Of a DNA stretch of 64,000 nt, positions 9,104 to 18,544 are shown piece after piece (position 1 is the first letter of the stretch; every line of letters begins with the position of its first letter). The translations under genes and the position numbers were made by a program. Source of the stretch: Methanospirillum stamsii (lineage in GTDB: Archaea; Halobacteriota; Methanomicrobia; Methanomicrobiales; Methanospirillaceae); the NCBI RefSeq assembly GCF_046244385.1, contig NZ_CP176366.1, positions 2,356,001 to 2,420,000 on the forward strand. Reading direction: 5' to 3'. The notes under the pieces are model-generated. The model worked only from the letters and a program-made list of their open reading frames with translations. It searched no databases and was not told where the DNA came from.

Positions 9104-11833
9104 CTACCCTTCTCTCTCCATAACCCGGAGAGTGTATTTAAACACCTCCCCGATTACAAAGATAATTACCCCCGGAACCAGGCAGATAAGCCATTGATCC
9201 CCGGATAACGAGACGGTTCCAAAAATATGCTGGAACAATCTCGTTTCCGTAATCATCAGCGTCCCCAGAATAACCCAGAGATACGAATACACCAGTCTGA
9301 CATTGGTAAAGGTTGATTTCTGGAACGAAGTATCATACGGAAACCGGAGATTTAACGCAACAAAAATATTCATGAGAGAGACTGCTACAACTGCCATCGT
9401 CTGTCCGATTTGCGAAGACCCATACGTAGTCTGGCCGATATGATAGATATAGAGAGTCGAAGCGGCCATAAAAAGACCGATAACAAATAGCCGGACATAC
9501 ATCTTCATCGTAATGATGGCCTCTCCATATCTCCGGGGTTTTCTCGACATAATGCCGGGAGATGGAAAATCAAGCCCGAATGCAATACCAATCGGTGCAA
9601 CAATCAGCATATGAATCCATAACACCTGACCCGGAGTAAACAGAGCGGTTCCGGCGATTGCAAACATGGATGATCCAAGAAACGCCAGGATAAACTGGAA
9701 AAGATTTGCAATCTGAATCCGAAGGAACTTCTGCAGATTATCATACACCTTCCGGCCTTCCTTGATTGCCGACACAATTGTTGCGAAATTATCATCGGTC
9801 AGGATCATCTTGGCTGCACCTTTTGCAACATCGGTCCCGGTAACCCCCATTGCAATTCCAATATCTGCAGCCTTTAACGCCGGAGCATCATTTACGCCGT
9901 CTCCTGTCATTGCAACAATATTCCCTTGTTTTTTCAGGACATTGACAAGTTTAACCTTATGCTCCGGAGCTACCCGTGCAATAACGCCGATATCATCTAT
10001 CTGTGCTGCTGCTTCTTCATCACTCATCGCAGCAAACTCTGCCCCGGTGATAGCACGGCCTTCGATTCCAAGTTCCCGTCCGATAGTCCCTGCAGTCACG
10101 GCATGATCTCCGGTTATCATCCGGACCCGGATTCCTGCCTGCTTTGCCATTGCAATCGCTTCTTTTGCCTCAGCACGGGGAGGATCTACCTCACCCACAA
10201 AGGCAGTCATCATAAGATCCTTCATCAGAGGCATCAGGTCAGATTTCGGATCAAAAGTCACCGGATCAAATTCTGCCTGTGCAAATGCCAGGACCCGAAG
10301 ACCTTCACGTGCAATACGTTCATTTTCGGCGAGAAAATCCTTACGGTCCTCTTCGGTGAAAGGTTTTGCCATTCCATCCGGCAGTAAAAAAGAAGAAGAT
10401 AATGCAAGAATTATGTCCGGAGCACCCTTAATATATGCACGAATCACCGGTTTTCCGACAGAACTTTTCATCTCATGAAAAGTAGCCATGAATTTGTAAT
10501 CCGAATCAAACGGAATACTGGCAATCCGGGGATTATTCTTCCGGAATTCAGCGACACTAATACCGCCTTTTTCTGCAAGAACATACAGTGCTCCTTCGGT
10601 TGGATCGCCAATAACCTGCCCGTCTTTGATGTCGGTATCGATACAAAGGGCACAGGGAAAGAGGACATGATCAAGATTTTCCTCCTTTCCTCCTTCGGTT
10701 CTCTGGATAATGCCCTGAAAACTATACCCCTCTCCGGATACGATATACCGATGCTTAACCGTTGAAATGACCCGGACCGTCATCTGGTTCATCGTGAGGG
10801 TTCCGGTCTTATCTGAGTTTATTGCAGAGGTGGAACCTAACGTCTCCACTGCTGGAAGGCTTTTTATGATGGCATTTTTCTGAGCCATTGCAACGGTTCC
10901 CATTGCTAGAATTGAGGTGACAACTGCCGGAAGAGCATCCGGAATAGAACCGATTGCAAGAGAAACACCGATATTAAAAAGTTTGTCAAACGACTCTCCC
11001 TGAGATAGCCCGATAACGACAATACTTAAAAAGGCAAAACAGGCCATACCGATAATAAAAAGTGTAACCCGGTCTATCTGCAGAGTAAGCGGGGTTTTCT
11101 CCGCTTTTTGTTCCGAAAGCATGGTTGCAATATGACCCACTTCGGATCTCATGCCGGTTTCTGTGACCAGTATCTCCCCATGACCACGGGTAACATTGGT
11201 ATTCATAAACGCCATGTTAATCCGGTCACCAAGGGGAAGGTCTTGTCTTGGAATTACGTCGCTGTTCTTCTCAACCGCCGTGCTTTCACCGGTTAATGCA
11301 GACTCTTCAATCTGGAGGTTTGCTGCGATGATTATTCTGCCATCAGCCGGAACACGGTCTCCGGCATCGACAATGACAATATCTCCGGGAACAATGCTTT
11401 CTGCTTCGACCTGGATAATGCTGCCATCTCTTCTCACCTTTGCAACCACCTTCATCATTTTGTTGAGAGTGGCGATGCTGGCAGCAGCTTTTGCTTCCTG
11501 TCTGAAGCCAAGGGAGGCATTGAAAAGAGTAAGGAGGATCAACAGGAAAAACGTGTGATATTCTTTAATGACCAGGCTTGCAATTGCGGCAATGACCAGA
11601 ACAATCTGCATGTACGATTTGTATTCGGCTAAAAACCGGACCCAGGCAGGTCTTTCTTTCTCTTCTTCCAGGATGTTTTTCCCGAACTTTTCAATCCGGG
11701 ATGGAATTTCAGAAACAGACAGGCCTTTTTCTCCGGATACTTCTAAGATTTTCGCCGTATCTTCAGAGGTTAAAGAATACCATGCAGGTTTAGCAGAAGA
11801 AGTAATTTTTTCCTTGTTGATTTCATCAGACAT
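9104..11833 (-). CDS. Cation-transporting P-type ATPase (P2-type)
   Basis: The 909-residue membrane pump has the N-terminal cation ATPase domain (WYSLTSEDTAKIL), the actuator loop ESALTGEST, the phosphorylation site SDKTGTLTMNQ near residue 340, KGAPD in the nucleotide-binding domain, TGDHAVTA and the hinge MTGDGVNDAPALKAADIGIA, with about ten membrane helices. The M4 ion motif is IPDALP rather than the PEGLP of SERCA-type pumps, so the ion (Ca2+, Na+, K+ or other) cannot be set from sequence. A TATA-like stretch lies in the 11834-12195 gap upstream. A second, different P-type ATPase lies at 15980. Confidence 0.85.
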   Translation of the reverse strand: MSDEINKEKITSSAKPAWYSLTSEDTAKILEVSGEKGLSVSEIPSRIEKFGKNILEEEKERPAWVRFLAEYKSYMQIVLVIAAIASLVIKEYHTFFLLILLTLFNASLGFRQEAKAAASIATLNKMMKVVAKVRRDGSIIQVEAESIVPGDIVIVDAGDRVPADGRIIIAANLQIEESALTGESTAVEKNSDVIPRQDLPLGDRINMAFMNTNVTRGHGEILVTETGMRSEVGHIATMLSEQKAEKTPLTLQIDRVTLFIIGMACFAFLSIVVIGLSQGESFDKLFNIGVSLAIGSIPDALPAVVTSILAMGTVAMAQKNAIIKSLPAVETLGSTSAINSDKTGTLTMNQMTVRVISTVKHRYIVSGEGYSFQGIIQRTEGGKEENLDHVLFPCALCIDTDIKDGQVIGDPTEGALYVLAEKGGISVAEFRKNNPRIASIPFDSDYKFMATFHEMKSSVGKPVIRAYIKGAPDIILALSSSFLLPDGMAKPFTEEDRKDFLAENERIAREGLRVLAFAQAEFDPVTFDPKSDLMPLMKDLMMTAFVGEVDPPRAEAKEAIAMAKQAGIRVRMITGDHAVTAGTIGRELGIEGRAITGAEFAAMSDEEAAAQIDDIGVIARVAPEHKVKLVNVLKKQGNIVAMTGDGVNDAPALKAADIGIAMGVTGTDVAKGAAKMILTDDNFATIVSAIKEGRKVYDNLQKFLRIQIANLFQFILAFLGSSMFAIAGTALFTPGQVLWIHMLIVAPIGIAFGLDFPSPGIMSRKPRRYGEAIITMKMYVRLFVIGLFMAASTLYIYHIGQTTYGSSQIGQTMAVVAVSLMNIFVALNLRFPYDTSFQKSTFTNVRLVYSYLWVILGTLMITETRLFQHIFGTVSLSGDQWLICLVPGVIIFVIGEVFKYTLRVMEREG

Positions 11834-12195
11834 TTTCCAGCCCCTATCAAACGCTCTGGATCATTACATGAATATCAGATAGAATAACTCAATAAGGTAA
11901 ATAAATATGGGTAAAAGACTTTGTTTCAGTTCATCAATTGTTGAAAATTATTTGATGAACCAAAAAAGCAAGGAAAATTGACTGATTTTTATATGATCTA
12001 AAACAGATTTCGGTTTCAATATATTTATATACAAATATCAATTTGTATTCTGCCCATGAATAATAACAAAAATTCTTACATTTACTCTAATAGTTCTGGG
12101 AATTTTTCACAACCTTAAAATACCAAGTTATTATACAATAAATAACTGGATAAAGATCTACTGTTCAGATTTAGTATCCGGATATTGAGGGAAAA
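11834..12195. promoter_or_regulatory. Divergent intergenic region
   Basis: This 362-bp AT-rich spacer lies between the ATPase gene and the small protein gene at 12196. It contains a strong TATA-like run near 12018-12035 (AATATATTTATATAC). I see no gene, inverted repeat or RNA structure that I can support. Confidence 0.35.
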
Positions 12196-12657
12196 ATGGC
12201 ATATAGTTTTGAGAAGATTGTGAGCATAATAATTATTTTTATGTTTGTCTGTCTCCCTATGGGATGGATGCTTGTCGCAAATGAACCACCTGGAGCATAT
12301 TATCCGACATCTAATGAAAAAATAGATGCATTTCTTCAGGCAACAGGCCTTTCCATTTGTGAAAAATCCGCTACACAATGGAATGTAATAGGAGCACTCG
12401 GAGGTACTTCTGTTTTGATATCAAAAGATTGTCAGGTTACAGAATTAGATTCCAGGGCGTATATTCATCTTCAGAAGTTTGATACTCAGGAACATCGTGA
12501 TTCTGCAGTAAATTATATTAAAGCCAGTATTAACAGACTTAATATGAATGGTGCTGTTTTCACCTATGGTGCATATGTAATTTTGGTTCAGGGCCCGACA
12601 GGTGGAAAACCTAATTTTGAAACCATATCTCAGGTTAAGGAAGCATTAACGGAATAA
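12196..12657 (+). CDS. Membrane-anchored or secreted protein of unknown function
   Basis: A 153-residue protein with one N-terminal hydrophobic segment (residues 8-27, IVSIIIIFMFVCLPMGWMLV) and a soluble remainder, placed after a GAGGG ribosome-binding site. It has two Cys (near residues 55 and 77) and ends PTGGKPNFETISQVKEALTE. I do not recognise a family. The N-terminal segment could be an uncleaved anchor or a signal peptide. Confidence 0.6.
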   Translation: MAYSFEKIVSIIIIFMFVCLPMGWMLVANEPPGAYYPTSNEKIDAFLQATGLSICEKSATQWNVIGALGGTSVLISKDCQVTELDSRAYIHLQKFDTQEHRDSAVNYIKASINRLNMNGAVFTYGAYVILVQGPTGGKPNFETISQVKEALTE

Positions 12658-12782
12658 CTCTTTTTTTGAAATGATTGTATTATTCCGTTTATTTTTGGCT
12701 CTTCAGCATTTCATGAGGGTAGGTTTAAAGACAACTAGTCACATCGCAGAAATATCATAATTATAAGGTTATTTGGACTACG

Positions 12783-12940
12783 CTATCCTCGAGCACCTCT
12801 TTTCAATATCTGAATCTTTCCATTTATTGCTTCAACAATACCATTACTGATCCTATTAAGGACATTGCTTATAATCCCCGATTTATGATTTCTGACTTTT
12901 CTTTGTAATAATTGCTTTATTTCTCATATCCAACACTCGT
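12783..12940 (-). pseudogene. ISL3/IS204-type transposase C-terminal scrap
   Basis: A short open stretch reads RNHKSGIISNVLNRISNGIV followed by EAINGKIQILKRGARG and a TAG. This matches the C-terminal region of DDE_Tnp_ISL3 transposases (SN.IVEA.N.KI...KR.ARG). No other part of an IS is visible, so it is a residual fragment. Confidence 0.55.
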
Positions 12941-13145
12941 GGCTGCCGAATGTTGGTTATTATTACAAAATTATGAAATTTTTATACATACCATGAAGTT
13001 TGCCTAAGAGGTGTTCAATCTAAATTAAATGGTTTTTCCGGAAATTTAGCACGACCAGAAAAATTCTCAAATAATTAAACCTTAATTAAATGAAAAAAAT
13101 GGAATAAAAAGAATCATGGATGTATTTACCTCAATGTCAATTTCA

Positions 13146-13160
13146 TAAATTATAAATAAA
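13146..13160 (+). promoter_or_regulatory. Likely TATA box of the binding-protein gene
   Basis: The sequence AAATTATAAATAAAT lies about 80 bases upstream of the start at 13236 and is a good archaeal TATA box. It predicts transcription starting near 13180-13185 with a leader of about 50 bases. Confidence 0.4.
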
Positions 13161-13235
13161 TCTATGGCAAACGTTCTTTTTACCATGAAGATATTATTCC
13201 AAAACAGGGTTTTTTCGAGAGAGTGAGAGTTCATA

Positions 13236-14477
13236 ATGAATCGATTATTAGGGTTACTATTCGTCGTGATATTACTGGTTTCTGTAGTATCAGCTGATAA
13301 ACAGATTATTATCGGAGCGATTATTGATAAAAGTGGAGATACTGCTTCGTTCGCTCCAGGAATAGAAACAACAATTGACCTTGCAGCATCAGACCTGAAC
13401 GATTTTTACAAAAAACTAAACAAAAATATTACCGTTGTTATCAAGAAAGAATTTACAAATGGTACTTCTGAAAGTGCAGCTACTGCTGCTGAAAACCTTG
13501 TTTCTGAAGGTGCCCAGTTAATCGTTGGTCCAACCACTTCAGAAGAACTATCTGGTTGTTTACCAGTCCTTACACGTGAGAAGATACTCTCAATTAATCC
13601 AACATCTTCAGTAAAACTTGCAATGCCTGAGGATCCGGTTATCAGATTATGTCCTGGAGATCTGTCACTTATCAACGCTATTGCCAGTTACAATACTGTA
13701 ATTACAGGGACAATTCCGCAAAAGACTGTGGTTGTATCACGGGGTGACTTATACGGTCTTGATCTGTCTGAAAAAGTGAAGAGCATAACTCAGGTTTCAG
13801 ATACAGTTATATATTCACCAGGAACACGGGATTTTACGAATACCCTTGAAGAATTAAACTCATCAGTATCATCTCTCATTGATTCGTATGGTGAAAAGAA
13901 TGTATGTGTCTTTGCGATTTCCATTGATGAGATCAGTGATCTCCTGGCACAGGCATCTGAATATCCAAATTTAAGGAAGATTCAGTGGTCTGGAATGGAC
14001 GGAGTAGCCCTCAATCCGACGATCTTACTGAATGAAACTGCAGCACAATTTGCATATGACACTCAATTAGCTACTATTTCCTTTAATATGGCACAACCCG
14101 GGGGTTCTAATTACTGGCATGTGTATGATAATATACAGGCAGAAACTGACGGACATCAGCCCTGTATCTACGAGATCCTTCCATATGATGAGGTTGTTAT
14201 GGGAGCCCGCATTCTTGAGAATAATGCGTCAACACTTGAAGAGAATCTCAAATTCGCTGAAATCCTTGGCAATAATATGTATGGAGCAACCGGCTGGCTG
14301 AAAATTGATGACAATGGTGACCGGAAGTATGGAGATTATTACTTCTATCTGCCTCAAAAGGGAGCGGATGGTACAATAAAATGGGTACCGTGTTTTGCAT
14401 ATCTGGATGGATTAAACACTACCATTCCTCTCTCTGGAGTTTACAATACATTACTTGAAAAAATAATCAATAAATAA
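13236..14477 (+). CDS. Orphan ABC-type substrate-binding protein (Peripla_BP_6)
   Basis: The 413-residue protein has a signal peptide (about residues 1-20, LLFVVILLVSVVSA) and then the type I periplasmic binding fold of the branched-chain amino-acid family: IIIGAIIDKSGDTASF at the start, LIVGPTTSEE for the ligand hinge and INPTSSVKLA. No permease or ATPase genes are nearby, so it may feed a distant transporter or act in sensing. I see no lipobox Cys after the signal. The family assignment is good; the ligand is unknown. Confidence 0.75.
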   Translation: MNRLLGLLFVVILLVSVVSADKQIIIGAIIDKSGDTASFAPGIETTIDLAASDLNDFYKKLNKNITVVIKKEFTNGTSESAATAAENLVSEGAQLIVGPTTSEELSGCLPVLTREKILSINPTSSVKLAMPEDPVIRLCPGDLSLINAIASYNTVITGTIPQKTVVVSRGDLYGLDLSEKVKSITQVSDTVIYSPGTRDFTNTLEELNSSVSSLIDSYGEKNVCVFAISIDEISDLLAQASEYPNLRKIQWSGMDGVALNPTILLNETAAQFAYDTQLATISFNMAQPGGSNYWHVYDNIQAETDGHQPCIYEILPYDEVVMGARILENNASTLEENLKFAEILGNNMYGATGWLKIDDNGDRKYGDYYFYLPQKGADGTIKWVPCFAYLDGLNTTIPLSGVYNTLLEKIINK

Positions 14478-14531
14478 CTCATTTTCCATGAAAAACCGGA
14501 TCTTTAAAGTGGGTAAAGCCCTCAAATCGGA

Positions 14532-14712
14532 TCAGGATCTGGTCTTCTTCTCTTTTTTCATGTTCGATAACAGTTTTAAGGCCTCTTCTAGGGTATACGA
14601 AACAGGAATACGGACATTGTGGAATTTCACTTGCTTTTTAGGTTGAGCATAGAGATCGACATACGTTTCATCATTTACAATTAAATGCCAAATTGTAAGT
14701 AAGATATTTTTA
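14532..14712 (-). pseudogene. Transposase C-terminal-like fragment
   Basis: A stretch of about 58 codons reads ILLTIWHLIVNDETYVDLYA, then VRIPVSYTLEEALKLLSN, and ends at TGA 14532. This resembles the C-terminal ends of some archaeal IS transposases, but I cannot name the family with certainty. No start or catalytic part is present. Confidence 0.35.
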
Positions 14713-14801
14713 GGTGAGTGAATGTAAAATAATCCCCGCTTTTTTTCGAATTTTTTTCCAAAAACCCTGAAAAATTGGGATCCATATAATTTATGACATA
14801 T

Positions 14802-15424
14802 TTATAACATCCCTTTCAGTTCATCCAGATTCCGGAGAATTTCCTTCTCTATGGCCTCAATTTCTTCGATAATCTTCTCCGGAGGATCGTAACTCACCTG
14901 TATATCAATCTCTTTATACCGGGAAATCGAGAGATCATAATTATTAGCAATTATCTCATCAACCGGAACAAAGAAGCATTTTCCTTTTCTATCTGTGGGG
15001 TTTTCTGTTTTCCGGTAGTAATATTTATCCGGTCAAATATGGAAACTGCTTCCTGAAGGAGGGAGGGTTTTGCGATGATGAAGACCGCATCTTTCATCTG
15101 TTCAGAAAATCGGCTTTTTTCTCCGTTTGACAATTTTTTGATAAAGGGGAACACAACCTCCCTGACATGGGGAAGCATCTCTTCGGCAGGTAGGTTCTTC
15201 CAGTTTGACCACCGGCATTCTTCATGTCCGGCAAAGACTGAGGTGTATGGAATCTTTCTGGCTACTGCACGTCGTTCTTCGACAATGTCCATGTCCTCAA
15301 GTCGTTTCATGAAGATAAGATATGACATCTATTCGATGGACTGGAGGGGATTTGACATGCCTCCGGACCAGAACCGGTCCCAGAGGGTATCGATGTCAGA
15401 TTTAAGTTCTGGAGCAAGTCTCAT
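14802..15424 (-). pseudogene. hsdM: Type I restriction methylase subunit HsdM, deleted and mutated
   Basis: From ATG 15424 the frame reads MRLAPELKSDIDTLWDRFWS and, after a TAG at 15329-15331, MSYLIFMKRLEDMD, the N-terminal domain of HsdM. It continues to HVREVVFPFIKKL and MKDAVFIIAKP. Near 14960-15000 the frame shifts and jumps to CFFVPVDEIIANNYDLSISR, the HsdM C-terminus, ending ELKGML. The whole catalytic middle (SAM and NPPF motifs) is missing. So there are three lesions: a nonsense codon, a frameshift and a deletion of more than 300 codons. No hsdS or hsdR is adjacent. Confidence 0.8.
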
Positions 15425-15448
15425 GATAAATAATATTTTTTCCTGAAT

Positions 15449-15885
15449 TCACTCAAAAATTTTTAACATTAGGTTAGAAACGCTGATTATTCGGCCATAA
15501 GTGTAAAATAAATGGATAATATCAGGCAGGTAATTCAATTTTTCCTGCAGCAAGAGGGCGGACACAGATGATGGAGCATCCGGACGTGTCATTGCATTGG
15601 CATTCATTGCTATCCAACTGGTATCATAACTGAATATCTCAATCTCTCCTGGATTTTCCTTTAGAAACTTTTAAACCGGTTTGATATTCTCCTTACAATA
15701 AGGACAAAATTTAGTCGTTTTTGCAAAACGAAGTTCTGATCCACAAAAAGGACAAATACTCATTGAATTTTGCACCGGTGGATGAGAGGAAGGTCTGGGT
15801 CCGGACTCTTTTGGCATAATCTCATTTCCACATTGAGGACAAAATTTGGTACCTGACGATTTATCAGACCCGGAAATGGACCGTT
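15449..15885 (-). pseudogene. Zinc-ribbon protein, in-frame TAA
   Basis: The frame contains three zinc-knuckle pairs of treble-clef type (FCPQCG, ICPFCG, FCPYCK) and then a TAA at 15671-15673. Past the stop the same frame continues openly for about 73 codons (KFLKENPGEIEIFSYDTSWI and on) to TGA 15449. No start codon is seen upstream of SGTKFCPQCG, so the N-terminus is also damaged. The original protein was probably a zinc-ribbon domain fused to a second domain that I do not recognise. Confidence 0.5.
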
Positions 15886-15979
15886 ACACACAATCCCTTA
15901 TCCCTTCTTAATGAAAAACTTATGAGTACAAACACAATACGTCTGATTTTGAATATATGTGCAATAATGCGGTATCACC

Positions 15980-18544
15980 ATGACACTCCCGGATATTGAG
16001 ACCATACAAGGACTTTCCAGTAAACAGGTAGCAGACCGGATAAGGACATTTGGATATAACGAACTCCCGGAACAGAAGAAAGACGGTATTATTGACATAC
16101 TTCTTGAGGTTTTCAGGGAACCGATGTTTCTTCTCCTGGTAGCCAGTGGTATTATCTACTTTTTCCTTGGTGACATCACCGAAGCGGTCATGCTCATGAG
16201 CTTTGTGGTGGTCATCATCGGTATCACGGTATACCAGGAGCGAAAGACCGAACGGGCACTTGAAGCACTCCGGAATCTCTCAAGTCCCCGGGCACTTGTA
16301 ATCAGGGATGGAAAGCAGAGACGAATCGCCGGACGGGAGGTTGTTCCGGGTGATATTCTCATCCTTTCAGAAGGGGACCGGGTTCCTGCCGACGGAATTC
16401 TCCTCTCATCAAACAATATCACGATTGACGAATCACTCCTTACCGGTGAATCGGTCCCGGTTCGAAAGATTACCTGGACGACAGGTCTGCCCCCACAGAC
16501 TCCGGGCGGAGATGATCAGCCATTCGCATACTCCGGAACCCTTGTTGTCCAGGGTCAGGCCCTTATAGAAGTTAAAACCACCGGATCCCTGACCGAAATG
16601 GGAAAGATAGGCATGGTTCTTAAGGAAGTCGGGCGGGAAGATACCAGGCTGAAAGTGGAGATCTCCTCGATGGTGAAGGTAATCGCAACATGCGGCCTCT
16701 TTTTGTGTCTTCTCATCGTTATCATCTATGGAATCGGTCGGGGAGACTGGATATCCGGACTTCTTGCAGGAATTACTCTTGCGATGGCTATCCTTCCGGA
16801 AGAGTTCCCGGTGGTTTTAACGGTTTTTCTTGCACTTGGGGCATGGAGAATCTCACAAAAGCAGGTGCTGACCCGTCAGGTACCTGCAATTGAAACCCTG
16901 GGGTCTGCATCTGTTCTGTGCGTAGACAAGACCGGAACACTCACCCTCAATAAAATGACCGTGCAATCCTTTTTCGCAGATGATGAATTCTGTGAGCATG
17001 ATGGCGCTGGTGAAAATTCAGTCCCTGATTCCTGTCATGAACTGTCCGAATACGCCATTCTTGCCTGTAAGAAAGATCCCTTTGATCCAATGGAAAAAGC
17101 ACTCGTCCAGCTATCTCAGGGAGATTTTGGAAAAACAGAACATATACATAAAGATTGGAACCTCATCACCGAATATCCTCTCTCATCTGAACTCCTGGCG
17201 ATGTCAAATGTCTGGCAGTCTCCGGACGGTCATGATTTTATTATTGCCGCCAAGGGAGCTCCGGAGGCGATTGCTGATCTCTGCCATTTTTCAGAGCCGG
17301 AACAGAGAAAACTGGCAGAACAGATAGATATGATGGCATCACGGGGACTTCGGATTCTTGGAGTTGCAAAATCGTCATTTTCACATACGGAGCTCCCGAG
17401 CATCCAGCATGACTTCGTTTTTACGTTCCTTGGTCTTATCGGGTTTGCCGATCCGGTAAGACCGGGGATCTCTGAAGCGGTGAGCGAATGTTATGCAGCC
17501 GGTATCAGGATAATTATGATAACCGGTGATTATCCACGAACAGCCCAGAATATTGCGAATCAGATAGGGCTTAAGCATGCACAGAGCCCGGTTACCGGAA
17601 CTGACCTTATCGAGTTATCAGATGATGAGCTCAAAGACCGGCTCCGGACTGCTACGGTCTTTGCACGGGCCGTTCCTGAACAGAAACTGCGGATAGTCAA
17701 AGCACTGAAGGGAAATAATGACGTTGTTGCCATGACCGGTGACGGGGTCAATGATGCACCGGCTCTGAAATGTGCAGATATCGGAATTGCCATGGGTGGG
17801 AGAGGCACCGATGTTGCCCGTGAAGCATCATCCCTCGTCCTTCTTGACGATAATTTCACTTCTATCGTCTCTGCGGTCAGACTTGGCCGGAGAATCTATG
17901 ACAACCTGAAGAAGGCAATGGCCTATATCTTCTCAATACACATCCCAATCGCCGGAATGTCTCTCATTCCCGTCCTCTTTGATATGCCGCTCATCCTCAT
18001 GCCCATGCATATTGTATTCCTTGAACTCATCATAGACCCGACCTGTTCCATTGTCTTTGAGGCTGAAAAGGAAGAACATGATATCATGAACAGGCCGCCC
18101 CGGTCTGCGGATGAACGGCTCTTTACACCGAAAACTCTCTTTCTCAGCCTGATGCAGGGATTTGTTGTCCTGGGCGTTGTGCTCCTCGTATATCTTCATT
18201 CCCTGATGAGCGGGCTTGGTGAGGCAGAAGTGCGTACCATGACTTTTATCACCATTGTGCTCGCAAACCTGCTTCTCATCCTGACCAACCGGTCCTGGTC
18301 AGAGACGATAATCTCCACGATCCGGACACCAAATAAGGCAATGCAATGGGTATTTGCCGGAACGATAAGCAGTCTTGTCCTGATCCTGATAATTCCGGCA
18401 CTCCGGGATCTCTTCAGGTTTTCATTGATTCCGGCGGAAGGAATAATCACCTGTGTGTTAGCAGCTGGCTTGAGTGTACTCTGGTTTGAGGCCTGGAAAC
18501 TCTGGAACCTCAGAAAAAGTCCTGATTTCACGGATATTACATGA
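15980..18544 (+). CDS. Cation-transporting P-type ATPase
   Basis: The 854-residue pump has the N-terminal ATPase domain, TGES in the actuator (DESLLTGESVPV), the phosphorylation motif DKTGTLTLNK near residue 316, KGAPEA, TGDYPRTA and MTGDGVNDAPALKCADIGIA, and a C-terminal helical bundle. The M4 motif is LPEEFPV instead of PEGLP, a variant of unclear ion specificity. It is only distantly related to the pump at 9104. It converges with the KUP gene with an 8-bp overlap of the coding ends. A role in cation balance together with KUP is plausible but inferred. Confidence 0.85.
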   Translation: MTLPDIETIQGLSSKQVADRIRTFGYNELPEQKKDGIIDILLEVFREPMFLLLVASGIIYFFLGDITEAVMLMSFVVVIIGITVYQERKTERALEALRNLSSPRALVIRDGKQRRIAGREVVPGDILILSEGDRVPADGILLSSNNITIDESLLTGESVPVRKITWTTGLPPQTPGGDDQPFAYSGTLVVQGQALIEVKTTGSLTEMGKIGMVLKEVGREDTRLKVEISSMVKVIATCGLFLCLLIVIIYGIGRGDWISGLLAGITLAMAILPEEFPVVLTVFLALGAWRISQKQVLTRQVPAIETLGSASVLCVDKTGTLTLNKMTVQSFFADDEFCEHDGAGENSVPDSCHELSEYAILACKKDPFDPMEKALVQLSQGDFGKTEHIHKDWNLITEYPLSSELLAMSNVWQSPDGHDFIIAAKGAPEAIADLCHFSEPEQRKLAEQIDMMASRGLRILGVAKSSFSHTELPSIQHDFVFTFLGLIGFADPVRPGISEAVSECYAAGIRIIMITGDYPRTAQNIANQIGLKHAQSPVTGTDLIELSDDELKDRLRTATVFARAVPEQKLRIVKALKGNNDVVAMTGDGVNDAPALKCADIGIAMGGRGTDVAREASSLVLLDDNFTSIVSAVRLGRRIYDNLKKAMAYIFSIHIPIAGMSLIPVLFDMPLILMPMHIVFLELIIDPTCSIVFEAEKEEHDIMNRPPRSADERLFTPKTLFLSLMQGFVVLGVVLLVYLHSLMSGLGEAEVRTMTFITIVLANLLLILTNRSWSETIISTIRTPNKAMQWVFAGTISSLVLILIIPALRDLFRFSLIPAEGIITCVLAAGLSVLWFEAWKLWNLRKSPDFTDIT

